The position numbers and the translations under genes were made by a program. A DNA stretch of 64,000 nt from Ectocarpus siliculosus (lineage: Eukaryota; Sar; Phaeophyceae; Ectocarpales; Ectocarpaceae). Below are positions 41,801 to 53,746 of this stretch, piece after piece (within the stretch, counting starts at the first letter, position 1; each line of letters opens with the position of its first letter). Under the pieces are notes generated by a model. It was not told the origin of the DNA. It saw only the letters and a program-made list of their open reading frames with translations, and ran no database searches. The DNA is taken from positions 5,425,593 through 5,489,592 of the forward strand of contig FN649727.1 in NCBI GenBank assembly GCA_000310025.1. The letters are read 5' to 3'.

Positions 41801-44800
41801 AACTATTGTGTACTACCATCCCACCGAGACAGGCGGATGACTGTGTGTGAGAACAGATAGTAAGAAACAACGAGGAGATGAGCTCCCCCTGCATGGTCGA
41901 CTTACCCAGGCGGACGACAAATGAGAACCATTCCCCAAAACCCCACTCCTCATCGCGCGCATATCTTCCCGAAAAGGGTGAGGGCCTCCTGGGAGATGCC
42001 ACCTTCACCCTCGACCCCCTCGCAAGCGCCACCTACACGCTCTACTACTCCCCCTTGCGGGTCCAATCTCACTCCGGAAGCGTTACCTTTTCCGCGGAGG
42101 CAGTTGGGCAGTTCTGGTATCGCCTGGAGCTGCGCGCGGACCCTTGCCCCCCAGTCAGGTGTGTGTCGACGCGAACCTGCAGTAGTCTCATTCCTAGTTA
42201 TCATCAACCCATGTTTTCTTGGCAGCCCGGTTGTTGGAACTCCTAACGTGTCGCTTTGACGTCGAGAGCGTCTCGATTCTCTTTGTACGGGCGTTTTGAT
42301 GCCCTCTTTACATCGATCTGTTCATGTTACCGGCTTCCAGGGTTAGTATCACTGGTCAGCTCGGGGCTTGCTCGTTTGGCACCCCGTAGTTCGCTCTTTT
42401 GGTTTGTTGGTGCTTGGTTTTGGAGTGACGGGAGGCACGTTTTATATATTGTCCCCTGACTTATGTAAGGTATGGCAACCACACTGAGAGGGAACCCTAA
42501 CCCTGTACATGTACAACGTGTTCGAGATGCCGTGTTTCTGCGTGAAGCAACACGGCGAGGATATGGTTGACCCTGAGTCATCTCATGCGCACGGTATATC
42601 TTAGTATCAATAACGATAAGCTGTAGCGTAACAGTACTTGCCGCCAACTAAGGCTTTCCGGGAAAACAAACATACAGCAGATCCTTACAATGCCTGATTG
42701 ACTGCCTTCCCACGGTATCCTGGTTCCGCCGATTGGTGGTGGGCTATCTCCTAGTCCGTTTTTTTGTCTTCTTCGTTTGCAGAAAATGACAAAGGGCGTG
42801 GCATGACTGGCCGTGGGACGACGGGGGTTGCGTCTTAGAGAGCGCAGCCATAATTAATCAGGCCATCCCACTTCTTGCATTTCGCTCGCTCTTTGGTTGT
42901 GGCCGCCGCCGCGTTTTTGTCACACGTTTCCAACAAACAAGGTTGGACGAGATTTCGTGCCCGGTGGGTGCTAGCCGCGGCGTTTTCGTGAGCATCGACA
43001 ACCCCGTCGGCAGAGACATCGTGCTGGCCGCCAAGGTGATTGATTCACTCACAGGTTGTGTGTGATGTGATGTTGGTGATTGGCTGTTTCGGGGTCCTGT
43101 TTGGTTTGACAAGTCTTGAAAGATGGCTCGCTTTGAGGCTTCTTTACCATCGGGGAGTCGTGCATGGCCTGACCGATCTGTGTTGGCATGGACTACACGT
43201 CGAAACTTTCGCTTTCCTTTCCAGGAGCTGATGAGGTTGGACAAAATATTCGCGACCCCAGGTGGCACAGAATCAATGACACAATCAACCACGACGCTCA
43301 TGTTGGTCCTTTAAAAGTCTTTGGATTTGTTCACAATCTTAGAATGAAGTATGCAATATGGTGCCTCGAAAAGTGCGGAGAGATGTTTGGTGATCCTCGT
43401 CGAAGCGCCCCCTTCTTTCATCCCACAAAGAACAACGTCAACCCACGTTACTGCTGTGGTAATGCAACTTATACGGTTACCGCACGATGCGAGTAGACTT
43501 TCGATTCCCTGCTGTCCTTTTCAAAGAGTTTTTTTCTCACACTCACATAATCAGAAATACTCGGGAAGACACGCGACTGTCAGCAGGAAGTAAACTGTAC
43601 TCGAGTTGCAGGGTTTTTTCCGTCGAAAAACGAAAAGTGGAGAAGTGAGCCAAACACCAACAACCTGACCCCCGCGCCGGTTCATGTGTTTTCTTGCGCA
43701 ATCTTCGCTTGCACGTGCGTGCGCTTAACAGACTTCGAACAATCGGAACTTTTCGGTCGAGCCCCCGCAAATCGCTATTGCCCCCTATGGAACGGCTTCA
43801 TTTGAGGTAAAAGAAACTTCGTAGGCACTTCCAGGGTGTGTAGGGACTTGGGGTAGTTCTAACGATTGCACCTCAAAAAGTAGCAATGATGAATGGTTCA
43901 TCGATTTAGCAGCAGACAACGATCCAGCGAAGTAGACTAGGGTGTCGGCTGATCTTCGAACCTTTCCGTGAGAATTGAGACGGCCAGCATCCCCAACTAG
44001 CGGGCCGAGCAAACTAGCTGAAACCATCGTCAGGTGCTTGTCGAGCTCTCTCTTCCTCCCTCCCTCCCTCTCGGTCAATGGTGAGATATGGTTCGCTCTG
44101 AAAATATGTTGGGCCAATGGTTGGATGACAAAGACAACAGGTAGGCTCCCCCTGTCTCCTCCCCTGCTCCTCTGCTCAAAGGTGGTGTACACCCCTTCGT
44201 CTCTCGGAACATTTGAGACCGGCGATGTTATTCTGGCCCACGCGGACCTGGGAGACTGGGTGTTCCAAGCTACGGGCGTCGGCGAGATGCCCGGGGTCAT
44301 GGAGGAACACCGCACGGTTGCTACGGTCGGGACCACCACGAGCACAATGTTCCCATTCAGGTTGGTGACCCGTGGCCTAATTCTGTGTGTTGTAGTTTTA
44401 CATAAATGCACGAATCAGTATACTTTCAAGTGGAGCAAGAATAGGAGCGCTACGACCCCCCCTTGTTTGTCTGCCTCTCTGCACAGCGTTGAACTTCGTA
44501 GCCTTTTTTAAAGAGGGGGGGGGTCAACGGGTACTCTTTGGGTTACAGCGCTACCACGATATTCGACGAAGGTTGAAGGGCCAGCATGAAGGGTTATTGA
44601 GATAATATGCTATTAATAGTGAAAGACTGACAAGAGCGCCCTCTACCTCTTCCCCGGTCTGACTCCTTCACAAACCAATTAATAATAACAACAACAATCC
44701 AGAAATCCATTCCCGGAGCCAATACTGCTGACGGTGGTGCTCAAGCTATCCGGAGAGCAGCTACCTGGCCAGATTGCTGAGGAAGGGGAGGATTCTGGCG

Positions 44801-47800
44801 GCGTTGGGACCAGCGGGGCAACAGACGACGACGACAGCAGCAGAGGCGCAGGAAAGGAGAGCGACCGCAGCGGTAGCAGCGATGGTGGTCGCCGGGGGGT
44901 TAAGGGGGGGTCGCGGGCAGGGGGCCGAGTCCCGTTCGTGCTGTTGCTCAAGAGGGCGATGGATCTCGTGCTTCAGCCCTTCCAGGCGCTACAGGTGAGT
45001 TTAGGTTGACTAACATTCCCTCGTATTGACGTTGTATCACATGCCTAGCGCTCGGAAATGACATGAGCAGGCGTGGCATGTCTTATCTCGTACCAGTATT
45101 TGGGCACTGTAAGTTTGGTTGATGGTACAACGTTCGGCTGATGTAAAGGTATTGCTTCTACTTACGGGTGAGCCAAGACATTTGACCTTGCAATGGTAAA
45201 ATGTTCTGTAGCACGTGCCTGATCTATGTTTCCGGCCCTCGAATAAAAGCTCACACACCTTTCTTCTAACAACACATTTGTTTCGACTCTCCTTACATAT
45301 AGACGGCATGGTGGAGATATCCCAAGGTCGAGGTAGCTTTGGCCCGCTTCTGAGAGCATGCACGTTTTTATCCGTTGACGTGTTGGAAATGAGAGAGGGT
45401 TCACAACGACAGTTCGCAGAGCGGTCGGTGCGAATGGGGGTTCTCCCGCTCATGTCAGCAAGTGGCATATTGAAGACCATTGCGCTCCCGAAGTTGACCT
45501 GTCTTGGGTTGCTTCGAAGGATTGGTCTTCCTACACTTTTAGTGTGTACGCATGGATCCTACGCTTCCAAGATACCTCGCATCCACATATATAGTTGAAC
45601 CTGTTTGTTTCAATTTCCGCCCATCTTCGTGTAGAGCTCCTGTCTCTTGGGGGGCGGGGGGAGGGAGAAGGTCCTCCGCAAATCAATAGAATGATATGAT
45701 ATCCGGAATAACCGATAATCATCTTGTATGCAAGGCGTTCTCTTGTACCGTTTGGGTGGTGTTTCCCTCCCGAAACTCATGAAAAGAAGAGAATAACGTG
45801 TGGCGGATTCTGCTCTTCCAGATTCCTCTGAGCTTCTCGCCGGAGGTGATCGTAGAGGAGAGGGCGTGCGTGGAAATACGAGGCCAGCTCGGGGGGCGAT
45901 CGCTGACATGGGTTTTCCCGGTCGTGGGGGGCGGCGAAGCCCCGGGTGGGTTGAAGGTGTTCTCCATCTCCTGCCCGGCAAAATCGAGCACGCGAGAAGA
46001 CTTTGAGGTAACTCTTTGCGGACAGGGTTATTAATATCTTGCTGAGTAGATACCTGGACAGGTCTCCGGTGCAAACGGTGGTTGCCTTGCCAAGTTCGTC
46101 GTTGTTGTATTGGGCGTGGAAGTTGGATACTGAAAAAATAGTGCTTGGTGCTACTTCGACAACGTATTTCGCTGCCATTCGAACCTCAGAGAGATAATCA
46201 ACACTTTCAAGTCTGCCGAACGTTGTCTTACCCACGCCAAGCTGATACCCGCCCCCTCAGAGCCTAGTATACCTGAATTGTGACCGTGTTCTTCGCTTCT
46301 CTGTCAAATTATACCTCCGGAATACCACCCTCGACATTCAACAGCAACCTTCAAACTGATTGGAAAGACAGACGAAGGACGCCAAACTTTGCAGCGTGTT
46401 CCGGTCGCCATTTTCGGACTTGCAACTACCGGCCGTCATGCCTCACCTCACCCCCCCCTCTCTCTCCAAGGTCGAGCTTGTGGGGCTGGCCGGAGTACAG
46501 GAGGACGAGGAGTTCCAGTTCGAGGTGGCGTTACCGGAGGATGCCACGTTGAAAAGGCAAGCAAGACGAGGAAATACGTTTTGTCACACCTAACACGGTG
46601 CGAAGGTTGTTTTTTGTTGACCAAGCGTCAGAGTCCCACGTATCACGTACGGCGAGGGCCAGGCTAATTTTGCTGCGCTGTGGTTCGGTTTGTACGCAGC
46701 CAGGATGCAGAGCACATGACGATTCGAGACGTACTTTTCCTGCATGGCGTCTCGCAGTAGTCTCGCTCTAATCGCCGTACCGCCACCATTGCTGCTGCGT
46801 TGCTTGTGTTCCAGGATGTTGGATAGGGCCCTGAGCGTAGTACCCGTCACGACAAAGCTTTCGGACCCTCGGCAACCTCTCAAGTTTCAGGTGCGATAAA
46901 AGGGGGGTTGCCCTGTAAATAAAATCGAACGCTGATGCAGTCAAACGAACAAGTGCGGAAATACCGAATCCCTCGGGCAACTTTTAATAGTTAAGGACGA
47001 GCTGGACGCCGATACCATATGGTGCACCAAGTTTTGTCGGGTGTGTTTGATGAACGTTAATCTAGACACCTACCAGATTCGACATAACGAGCAAACGCCG
47101 TGAATCCTTCAGAAGTTCCGCAAAGTGTCGAATACTGTACCGAATTTTGCAGATGCTCCCAACATGACGTCCTTGCAGGCGGCAATAACACCGTGATTCA
47201 ACTGGCATCCCTCGCGGTCCACCGTATTCATTCTGCTTTACCTAAGCCATGGCGGTGGCCCCATCGACCATTTGCGAGCCCTTCTTCGCTACTGTTCCTT
47301 GCAAGGGCTCAGCTACCGGCACTAAAAGATACTGTATTTACGGTTGTGGAGCGTTTCTCCAGGATGCGAATCCTATGAAACCCCACGTTCGCCGTGAAGG
47401 TTACCTTCCAACAAGATGCACGCGAGCGCGGGCGGCTAAACATCGTAACATGCTTTCCCTGTGTTACACCCCTGAGGACGTCTCGTGCTGACTCTGAGCC
47501 TATGTTAACGTCAAACGAGCATTCAAAAGCCCTACGCCGGAGAAAATGAACCACTCGCCCAAGAGACAATCGACAGATTGACGCTTGCACGTCGAAGCCA
47601 CGGTTTTGGCATCGATGTCACCGCCGCGAAAATGACTATTCTCTCCCGCTGCGTGTCCTTCCGAAACCGTGACACTTCGCACAGGTGTCTCTCGAGCCCC
47701 TGAAACCTTTCCGCACAATTGTGGAGGTCATCGTCAAGCGCAAGACAGGCGGCGGCCGGTGGCGCTACGAGGTGAAGGTGGAAGCCACCGACGCTCCTCC

Positions 47801-49293
47801 AGACGACACCATCTCTCTCAGGGCCTCAGTCGGCGGGGTCTCGTCTGCTGTGTTTAGGCTCTGCAACCGCTACCTGGGATACGCCCCCTTCCAGGTGAGC
47901 GAAGTTCGTGTCACCACCGCCAGCTCGTATATATAATGAGCGTGCTTGGAGGCGCAGATAATTCTTTGTCATCTGGTTTTGCTTCATTTTACATACGCTA
48001 CCATCACCTAGAATCACTTACTCAATGCCGAACAATCTCCTTCTCGTGAAGGTGACGTCGATGTGGGGTCATGCGTTCAAACAGGTTCCATGCCTCTCTC
48101 CCGGTTCCCAACCCACGACTGTGGTGTTTGCTGTGGCACAACTGTAGTAGTCGTCTTGGTTCTGCCAAAATGCTACAGTTAGGTGCACGGAGCGCATATG
48201 AGTAAAACACACCTATCGATTTCTACGGGCGAGACATCAAGAACCGGCGGAATCAGGTTAGGAAAGACCGCATGTCTCTTCGTCCGATCAATAGAGGATG
48301 ACCCAACAACACCACGTTGGCTTGGATCTGTTCGTTCTCGCATATGTGCTCGACGTTTAGGCGTTCTTCACGGCAGACAGCGCTCTTAGCCTGTCCGTTG
48401 AGCCCACCGATGGCGTCCTCACGCCGTTCGGCACGGACGGAACCCCCGTGACCGTAACATACGCCCCCACACAGTATGCGCCCAACCAGAAGGGCCGCCT
48501 CATTGTCGAGACGGAGGATATAAGGTGGGCAAAGGACACGGTGGCGAGACGTGACTAGGGAGAGGGAAACAAGTTTCAATCTCGGGTAGACTACCGTAAC
48601 ATATGCCTGCGTTCTACCGTGCTTTCACCCACCTGCCGTCTGTGCAAGGGGAAAGAAAATGCTCGTAGCCCTTGTTCTTAGCCATAGCAAAACATCGTAC
48701 CCCAAAAGAGTAGACTACAAAAAATAACACCAAGAAAGGAAGGCAGGAATTCCCACTCCAACGATAAATCAGAGTAGTTCTTGTAGTTGCATCAACCTCC
48801 TAGGAAAGCAAGCAGCGATTCGAGAAAGGAACAACTATGACAAAAGCTAGCCGATTCGACAACGACACATATCAACATCCCGGTGTCATTCGAAACAGCC
48901 CTATGGGCCCCGCCTCGCCAAGCGTTCTCCTCAACTTTTTGCTTTCTCATTCGAACCAGATGGAGCTACGCGGTCACCGGAGACTTCCCAGGGTTTAGAC
49001 CCCCAAGTGGCATATCTTCTAAGGTGGACTCAGGGTCACACGCCGGGTCTCGAAAAAAGCTCACCGGCAGCACAAGAGCAGGCGGTGGTTGGGGAAAGTC
49101 TCGTTCCGCTGCGGTTCGTACGCCAGGCGGGGAGAGTGCAGCAACAGGGAGTTCTTGGAATGGCGGTGGCGTTGGCGATGGCGTTGAGATGGACGGTATA
49201 GTGGGCAATGGTTCTGGTGTCTTCAACAGAGACCGGGGTGGGGAAGCGTTGTCTAGGCTCCAATCCCCCGCAGCAGGTTCAGAGTTTTTTTGA
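12145..49293 (+). CDS. CFAP47-like cilia- and flagella-associated protein (about 54 exons, about 3,600 aa)
   Basis: The spliced product is a chain of ASH/MSP-like beta-sandwich domains (recurring units such as LDFGQVTVGSSNVRNLAVTN and TRRDVxFxIxN-type strands) with one calponin-homology domain near residue 2100. That architecture, and the order of conserved blocks, is diagnostic of CFAP47. HYDIN has ASH repeats but no comparable central CH domain. Animal CFAP47 is about 3,200 residues; the extra length here is mostly Gly/Ser/Ala-rich insertions in loops. CFAP47 acts in the axoneme of motile cilia, with roles reported for sperm flagella. Here it would serve swimming spores or gametes. Start: ATG 12145 opens a phase-0 exon (MTVDVKQRNSL); an in-frame ATG at 12013 is an alternative. 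Stop: TGA 49291-49293. Assembly gap 37892-37991 falls in an intron and no exon is lost, because phases on both sides agree. Four introns look GC-AG. Confidence 0.9.
18850..18911. repeat. 31-bp tandem duplication
   Basis: Two exact copies of a 31-base unit (18850-18880 and 18881-18911, beginning cctcttgtgtctgtgggc) lie in the intron after the exon ending at 18736. Identity suggests a recent duplication. Confidence 0.9.
21268..31776 (+). CDS. CFAP47-like gene, middle ASH-repeat exon block
   Basis: Exons: 21268-21372, 21710-21931, 22388-22504, 22943-23152, 23727-24005, 24221-24364, 24826-25029, about 25616-25735, 25925-26305, 26578-26898, 28276-28464, 28717-28898, 29688-29802, 30142-30444, 30734-31000, 31549-31776. 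Nearly all junctions keep frame. ASH units begin at VDLHFRTLDFGQ, at IFLSQGAFDFGSLTAGG and at LTFVSTEVDFGRK. The block LIT-RKFK-to-DCAAVL (21268 exon) and the block EFPRSICEAHG...LNSVRPE (30734 exon) are family landmarks. The exon at 30142 codes a low-complexity Gly/Asn/Ala linker. The 1.38-kb intron 26899-28275 holds no gene that I can see. The donor at 26306 is GC. Confidence 0.82.
24122..24172. repeat. (CAC/ACC)n trinucleotide microsatellite
   Basis: An uninterrupted CCA/CAC run of about 17 units in the intron between the exons ending at 24005 and starting at 24221. Related GGT-rich tracts occur in introns at about 29853-29930 and 29040-29062. Confidence 0.9.
32029..33767 (+). CDS. CFAP47-like gene, calponin-homology domain exons
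   Basis: Exons 32029-32250, 32691-32832, 33240-33391, 33609-33767. The CH domain starts around NVLSVGEGVLLKWMSYHLEQ (helix 1 with the LLxW core) and continues with FSADLADGSILCQAVASHVP (the DG-I-L signature helix). It closes with MGKLKVDYGLGVEDILDLSD and GVLLALHLFQ. The next exon resumes ASH sequence (SLPQLVPRTEVEFRANLGSV). CH domains bind actin or microtubules; in axonemal proteins a tubulin contact is the likely role. The domain is split by three introns with consistent phases (0, 1, 0). This domain, placed between ASH arrays, is the main reason for the CFAP47 call. Confidence 0.88.
34113..49293 (+). CDS. CFAP47-like gene, C-terminal ASH-repeat exon block
   Basis: Exons: 34113-34258, 35037-35103, 35426-35785, 36254-36381, 37029-37238, 38098-38752, 39422-39526, 39978-40200, 40857-41035, 41456-41584, 41977-42158, 42942-43035, 43732-43806, 44182-44360, 44703-44994, 45822-46007, 46471-46556, 46815-46890, 47685-47894, 48361-48524, 48960-49293. 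All junction phases agree. Landmarks include IMFWNERLGEFAQEVRASVK, IPIHNNGDVAWTLNAGPRQP, GQFWYRLELRADP, WVFQATGVGEMPG, and near the end RWSYAVTGDFPGFRPPS. Exons 35426, 38098 and 44703 carry Gly/Ser/Ala-rich loops not expected in animal homologues. The last exon ends in a Gly-rich tail and TGA. Donors at 41585 and 46557 are GC. Confidence 0.85.
37516..37632. repeat. Two 51-bp direct repeats, 66 bp apart
   Basis: The segments 37516-37566 and 37582-37632 share almost all bases (core atcggggttgggttttcgtc), differ at a few positions, and are separated by a C-rich spacer. They lie in a CFAP47 intron, upstream of the assembly gap. Confidence 0.85.
37892..37991. other. Assembly gap (100 N)
   Basis: Exactly 100 unknown bases, the usual placeholder for a gap of unknown length. 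It sits in the intron between CFAP47 exons 37029-37238 (ending in phase 2) and 38098-38752 (starting with one base that completes the codon), so no coding exon needs to be missing. Confidence 0.97.
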
Positions 49294-50800
49294 GGCAGGG
49301 GAGGGGGGGGGGCGACTATACGGGGCGGTGGAAGAGACGCCCTAAAGTATTGCAGCGATTGCTATTAGTACACGTGGCACGCCGTGTGGCGTCGCTGGAT
49401 GTATGCATATTTATTTTAAGGTGGAAGTATTGCCGGGGTAACGTGGATTTGTGCGGATGGCAAAACGTGTGAAACGAATTGTTTCATCCCATTGTAACCC
49501 CAACTGCACCCACGAAGACTCCAGCTAGAGCTCTTCGAGAATCGGGCGACTTGTGTATCAACGACTCTCGATACCCAAGATGCCACTCGGTTGCATTTCC
49601 AAAACAACTTGTTCAGGGCGGAGAGATCGTTCGATATATTTCGGAGGAGTCCGAGTAGCGCGGTTTATGCCCTACTCTTTACGCCGTTCGCGTTCGCGGT
49701 TATTTTCGCTCGATGTACGTGTCTTTTGTTCTGAAGAGGGAGCAAACACATCTACTCCAACAGGCATCAGAAGTAGCTTCCCTCCGCGAAAGCGATGGAG
49801 GAGACGAAGATCAGCGCTGACCAAAACGTTGTCAGCAGAAAGAGGCCGTCTAATAACGCCACATTTCCACGGAGCGCCCACGTGCGAGCGTGGTATCTGG
49901 GGGTTCTTTTAGATCAAGATGTTAACTTTGACCCTTCACCGCTCGAAACAGGCACCCCCGCCTCACTTTTCTTCTTCGCGGCGTCAACGACAAAAGTCCT
50001 TCCAACCCGACCCCATTGTCGCGGGATCGAGGGTCGACCTTTGAGGCCGGAAAGCCAGCAACCACGGCCAACAACGTTGTTTTCGCGACGCTGTTGATAC
50101 CGCTCACGAAGCCGAGCAAACCGTTCTGAAAGTAACCACTCGTACAAACGTGTATCCCTACAAATGTTCGAGTGTTCCCGCGTACACCAAGGGCCACAGC
50201 AGCAAGGCCGCATCAGCGCAAAAGCACTATGAGACCGGACCCCGCACCCCGTACCATGCAAGCTCAACCACACTGCGTAGCTGCTCGATCATACTCCACT
50301 TCGTATTGCCAAAATTATGCTTTGACGCTGGCTCACTTTATTCTCGACAAATGAAAACAAGACGCAGACAAAGGTCGAACATATTATAGGCATGCGGACG
50401 TGAACCGCGCTCACGTTTAAAAATCTCTCAATCTCCAAACAATATTTCGTCTCATTCGTATCTCTCTCTCTCGGTCAATCTCCAAGGTCTTGTCGCAGTG
50501 TTAGCACATCGTGACTGCTCTCAAGCCAAGGGGGTAGCGACTGCTGAACCGTCCTCACGTTCAACACTGAAGATAAACACCGCAAGAAAATGAGATAACG
50601 GAGGGGGCATGCAGGAGACTCATCTCTGTCTACACTAACGCCCCCCTCTCCGTTCCCCCCCCAGCCCAATCCTTGATTCGAAGGAAGACCGAGACGAAAA
50701 AGAGCAAGAGGAAACTGAGCATGTATACCGTGCCAAAAGTCTGCCGTGCCTAGTATCGTACCAACATTCTGCATGAGCTAATCGATGTGCCTTCTGTGCC
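49294..50800. other. Convergent intergenic region
   Basis: This lies between the 3' ends of the CFAP47-like gene (plus) and the plastid-protein gene (minus). I saw no frame with recognisable protein character on either strand. It presumably holds the two 3' UTRs, since brown-algal 3' UTRs tend to be long. No clear polyadenylation signal was assigned. Confidence 0.6.
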
Positions 50801-53746
50801 TCATTTCGGGTCGACGAAAACGTCACCGCCGCGCTCGCTAACGATCAAGCCATTTCGCTTCATTTCCTCCAGCTCACTGACGAGCACCAGCTCGAACTTT
50901 CCCGTGTCCTTGTGCTTGACTGGAACATATCTTCGTTTTTTTCAGTAGGGATTCACGTTGAAGGCACCGGCGTACAAATTGAAAATCGACCGGAGCGACC
51001 GCCGCGATTGTTTCGCCGCCGAATCGGGAGCAGAAAGAACGAACCAAAACGACGGCGGTATGTCGGTTGCATGCGAAAGGACAATAGGCAGCACAACGAT
51101 CGCGTGGGGTAAAAATCCTTTTCGACGGCGGAGTGAAAGCGAGCGAACGCGGGGGTTTGTCATGACAAGTCGTAAACAGCAGTACTCATCGGAAGTGTGG
51201 TGACGTGTTACCTGCTGAATGGGCCGAACTCTCCAGACTGCCCGTTGACGAAAGTTTTAGTTGCGATTTCTTCGTCGTTCTTGGTCTTGTTCTCCACTGT
51301 TCTGAGTAATCGGGAGGATACCCGGCGGCAGCGCGACACACACAAGGGCATCAAGGTATAGGCTCGACACCCACAGGGACGACACTAAAACACAGGTGTT
51401 GGCCCTCCACCTTGCTGCTTGATCGAACGAAAATGCAAGTGAAGCTCATGTCACCGTAGGCCAAACGGGGCCTATATTCTGTTTCTCGAGCAACAAGCTA
51501 CATCTGTGTGTCGCTTGGACGGTAACAAGGAATCTAGAGAAATTATCGGAACTTGGGGTATTCACCCCAAGGTAACGACCGACACAACAGAGCCTTCACA
51601 AGGCACCAATGCATTCGCGCTCACTGGCTAGCGTAAGCCGGCGCCATCAGGACGGGTCGGGGGCATCAGGACGGGTCGTCGAAGCACAACAAAGGGGCCG
51701 CTCGTCTGCTGGGGCGTGCCTTAGATTCGAGGGCTCCGTAGGATGACACTTTCGGTGCACCCACCTTCTCTTTAGTGTCGCCATCAACTCGCTCTCCGGC
51801 TCTTCCTTTACCGGAGCTTTTGTCGAAACGCTAGCCACCTGGGTATTACGGATGTATCCAAATTAGTGTTTCTTCGTTGGAAAAATAGGGTGGGGGACAC
51901 GGCTGGGGAATCCGTGCAAAGTCCCGTTTATCTCCGGCATCAAACAGATCCCACCGACTGAATCACCAACCAACGGGTGGAGCGAAGCACCTTGATATCA
52001 GCGGCATTTGCAATTTTTCAAAAGCAGCGACTCTCGTGTTCCTCCTCCTGCTCCCCTCCCCCTGTACCCACCCACCTCCTCCGTAGTATCGCCAACTCCG
52101 AACTTGATACAGGCTCCGTTTAGGCCCCTCTGAAGGCAAACCTGCATAAATCGCACACGCCCGCGCGAGACAGAGATAGTCAACGACAAGAGAGGGAGGG
52201 AGGGAGGGGGAGAGAGAGGAAGATATATATATATATATAAATAGAGAGAGAATATTCGTCAACAATTGCATAGCTTTCAGCGCAGTAGTCAAGAACGCAA
52301 CCTGCACGAACGGCCCAGGAATTAGAGCAGGTGTGTATGTCGCTGGAAATTCCAAAAACCAAGAGAAACGTACGCGTAGTGCTGACTCAAGAAGGGGGAA
52401 AACTTGATGGTAAGTCTCGCCGCCACATGCATTCGCTTATCAAACAGCCACTATTCTGAAACCATGAGGTGAGATGCGGTACAGTGCTTGGGGCGCCGCG
52501 GTTGACCTCTCCATAGGCCTCCTTTCCGGGACTAGAAGAGCAACAACTTAGAGTTGCCTGTGGTTTCGCTTGCAGCCAACTTCTGCTCAGCAGCAGTCCA
52601 TTGGGTTCCAGCCGAGGGCCGTGCATCACGCGATTGTACATGTCAGCACAAGCGCACGTTTCTAAAGATCTAGACGAGATGAGACCGACCAACAACGCTA
52701 TTACATTGTCCCTGCACATCGAGAACATCAATCGCTACAATTCGAGAGTGAACTGGTTCCCTGGAAATTCGTGGACAGATGTGAGACTGACTCTTCTTGA
52801 CTCTTGAGGCTTTGTGCGTATGGTTTAAGATGTGCATGCAACAGGATGCTAACCTCATCTTTCTTGAACTTTTCCAGCGGTGGATCAGCCAGGGTCGCGA
52901 GCGGTAGCGCAAGAGCAGTCACACCCCCGATCAATCCACTGATGATTTTTTGTCGCGACTCTGGCCCCCCGCCTAGCTGTTCCTTCGGACTGATTGCGCA
53001 AGGAACACAGCAGCAGCAGTCAGCCAACGCAAACTTAAATTTTGGCGTGCTACAGATCTTTCGCTCTGCTGTGCCCGAAAGCAACTTTGTTGGTATCTAC
53101 TTGCGCTATGTAACGATATCTGGGCCGTCGTCTAGGCAGTGTTTGTTGCATTTTCCCTTTGAGTATCCTTTTGGGTATCCAGCAACTTAAGCGCGGGTAG
53201 TGGACAGCACCGTCATATCTGACATGCGCGAACAAGGCGACGCTACAAGTAAACCTCACAATCCTGCGGTACACCAGATCGTGTGTGACGCCTAATACCA
53301 CCCCCGTCACGAACTTGAATGTCAGTCGGGACGGGAAAACGCGTGTACGTCTGACGATTTCTTTAGAGCCCGCTATCGTTTGTGTAGTTGTGATACAGAG
53401 TACCGCCATGAGAAAAGATCAGCACCAGTAGACTGCAGGAGTCGCTGTGAAGCAAGCGAGCGAAGACAATATCACGGGGGGTGATATCTTACAAAATAGC
53501 AGTGTATTGCGCATGATTTACGTTTCAGGTTCCAGCAGCAGTAATATTACATAGTCCAGCTACATCAGAGAGGGCTATATACTTGCAACCTATGCATGGG
53601 ACAAGGTTGATATTCATGACTCACGTTCGTGGCGACCCAGAGCTCATTCGGAGATTGCATCTACACGAGCCGGTCGTCGTAAAGCCGGTAACGGGCGTGA
53701 CATGATGCAGCAGTAGCAGCAGGGACGCCAGCATCAACCGCGTCAT
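50801..53746 (-). CDS. Plastid-targeted, probably thylakoid-lumen protein of unknown function (5 exons, 183 aa)
   Basis: Exons in reading order: 53746-53625, 52989-52854, 51838-51765, 51301-51212, 50930-50801. All phases match (2, 0, 2, 2), with an ATG start and a TGA stop. Residues 1-21 are an ER signal (MTRLMLASLLLLLHHVTPVT) with G21-F22 at the predicted cleavage, like the heterokont ASAFAP-type motif where the Phe directs import into complex plastids. A Ser/Arg-rich transit stretch follows. A second hydrophobic segment, about residues 56-75 (IISGLIGGVTALALPLATLA), precedes DPP and looks like a lumenal signal cleaved after A75. The mature part, about 108 residues, is charged and soluble (VKHKDTGKFELVLVSELEEM). 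I do not recognise the family. It could be a small extrinsic photosystem subunit, but nothing in the sequence proves that. Confidence 0.78.
52225..52240. repeat. (TA)n microsatellite
   Basis: Short TA run within purine-rich sequence (gagaggaagatatata...), in the intron between exons 52989-52854 and 51838-51765 of the plastid-protein gene. Confidence 0.8.

Noticed and set aside
12145-49293. HYDIN as the identity of the giant gene
   Set aside because: The central calponin-homology domain and the order of conserved blocks fit CFAP47 better than HYDIN.
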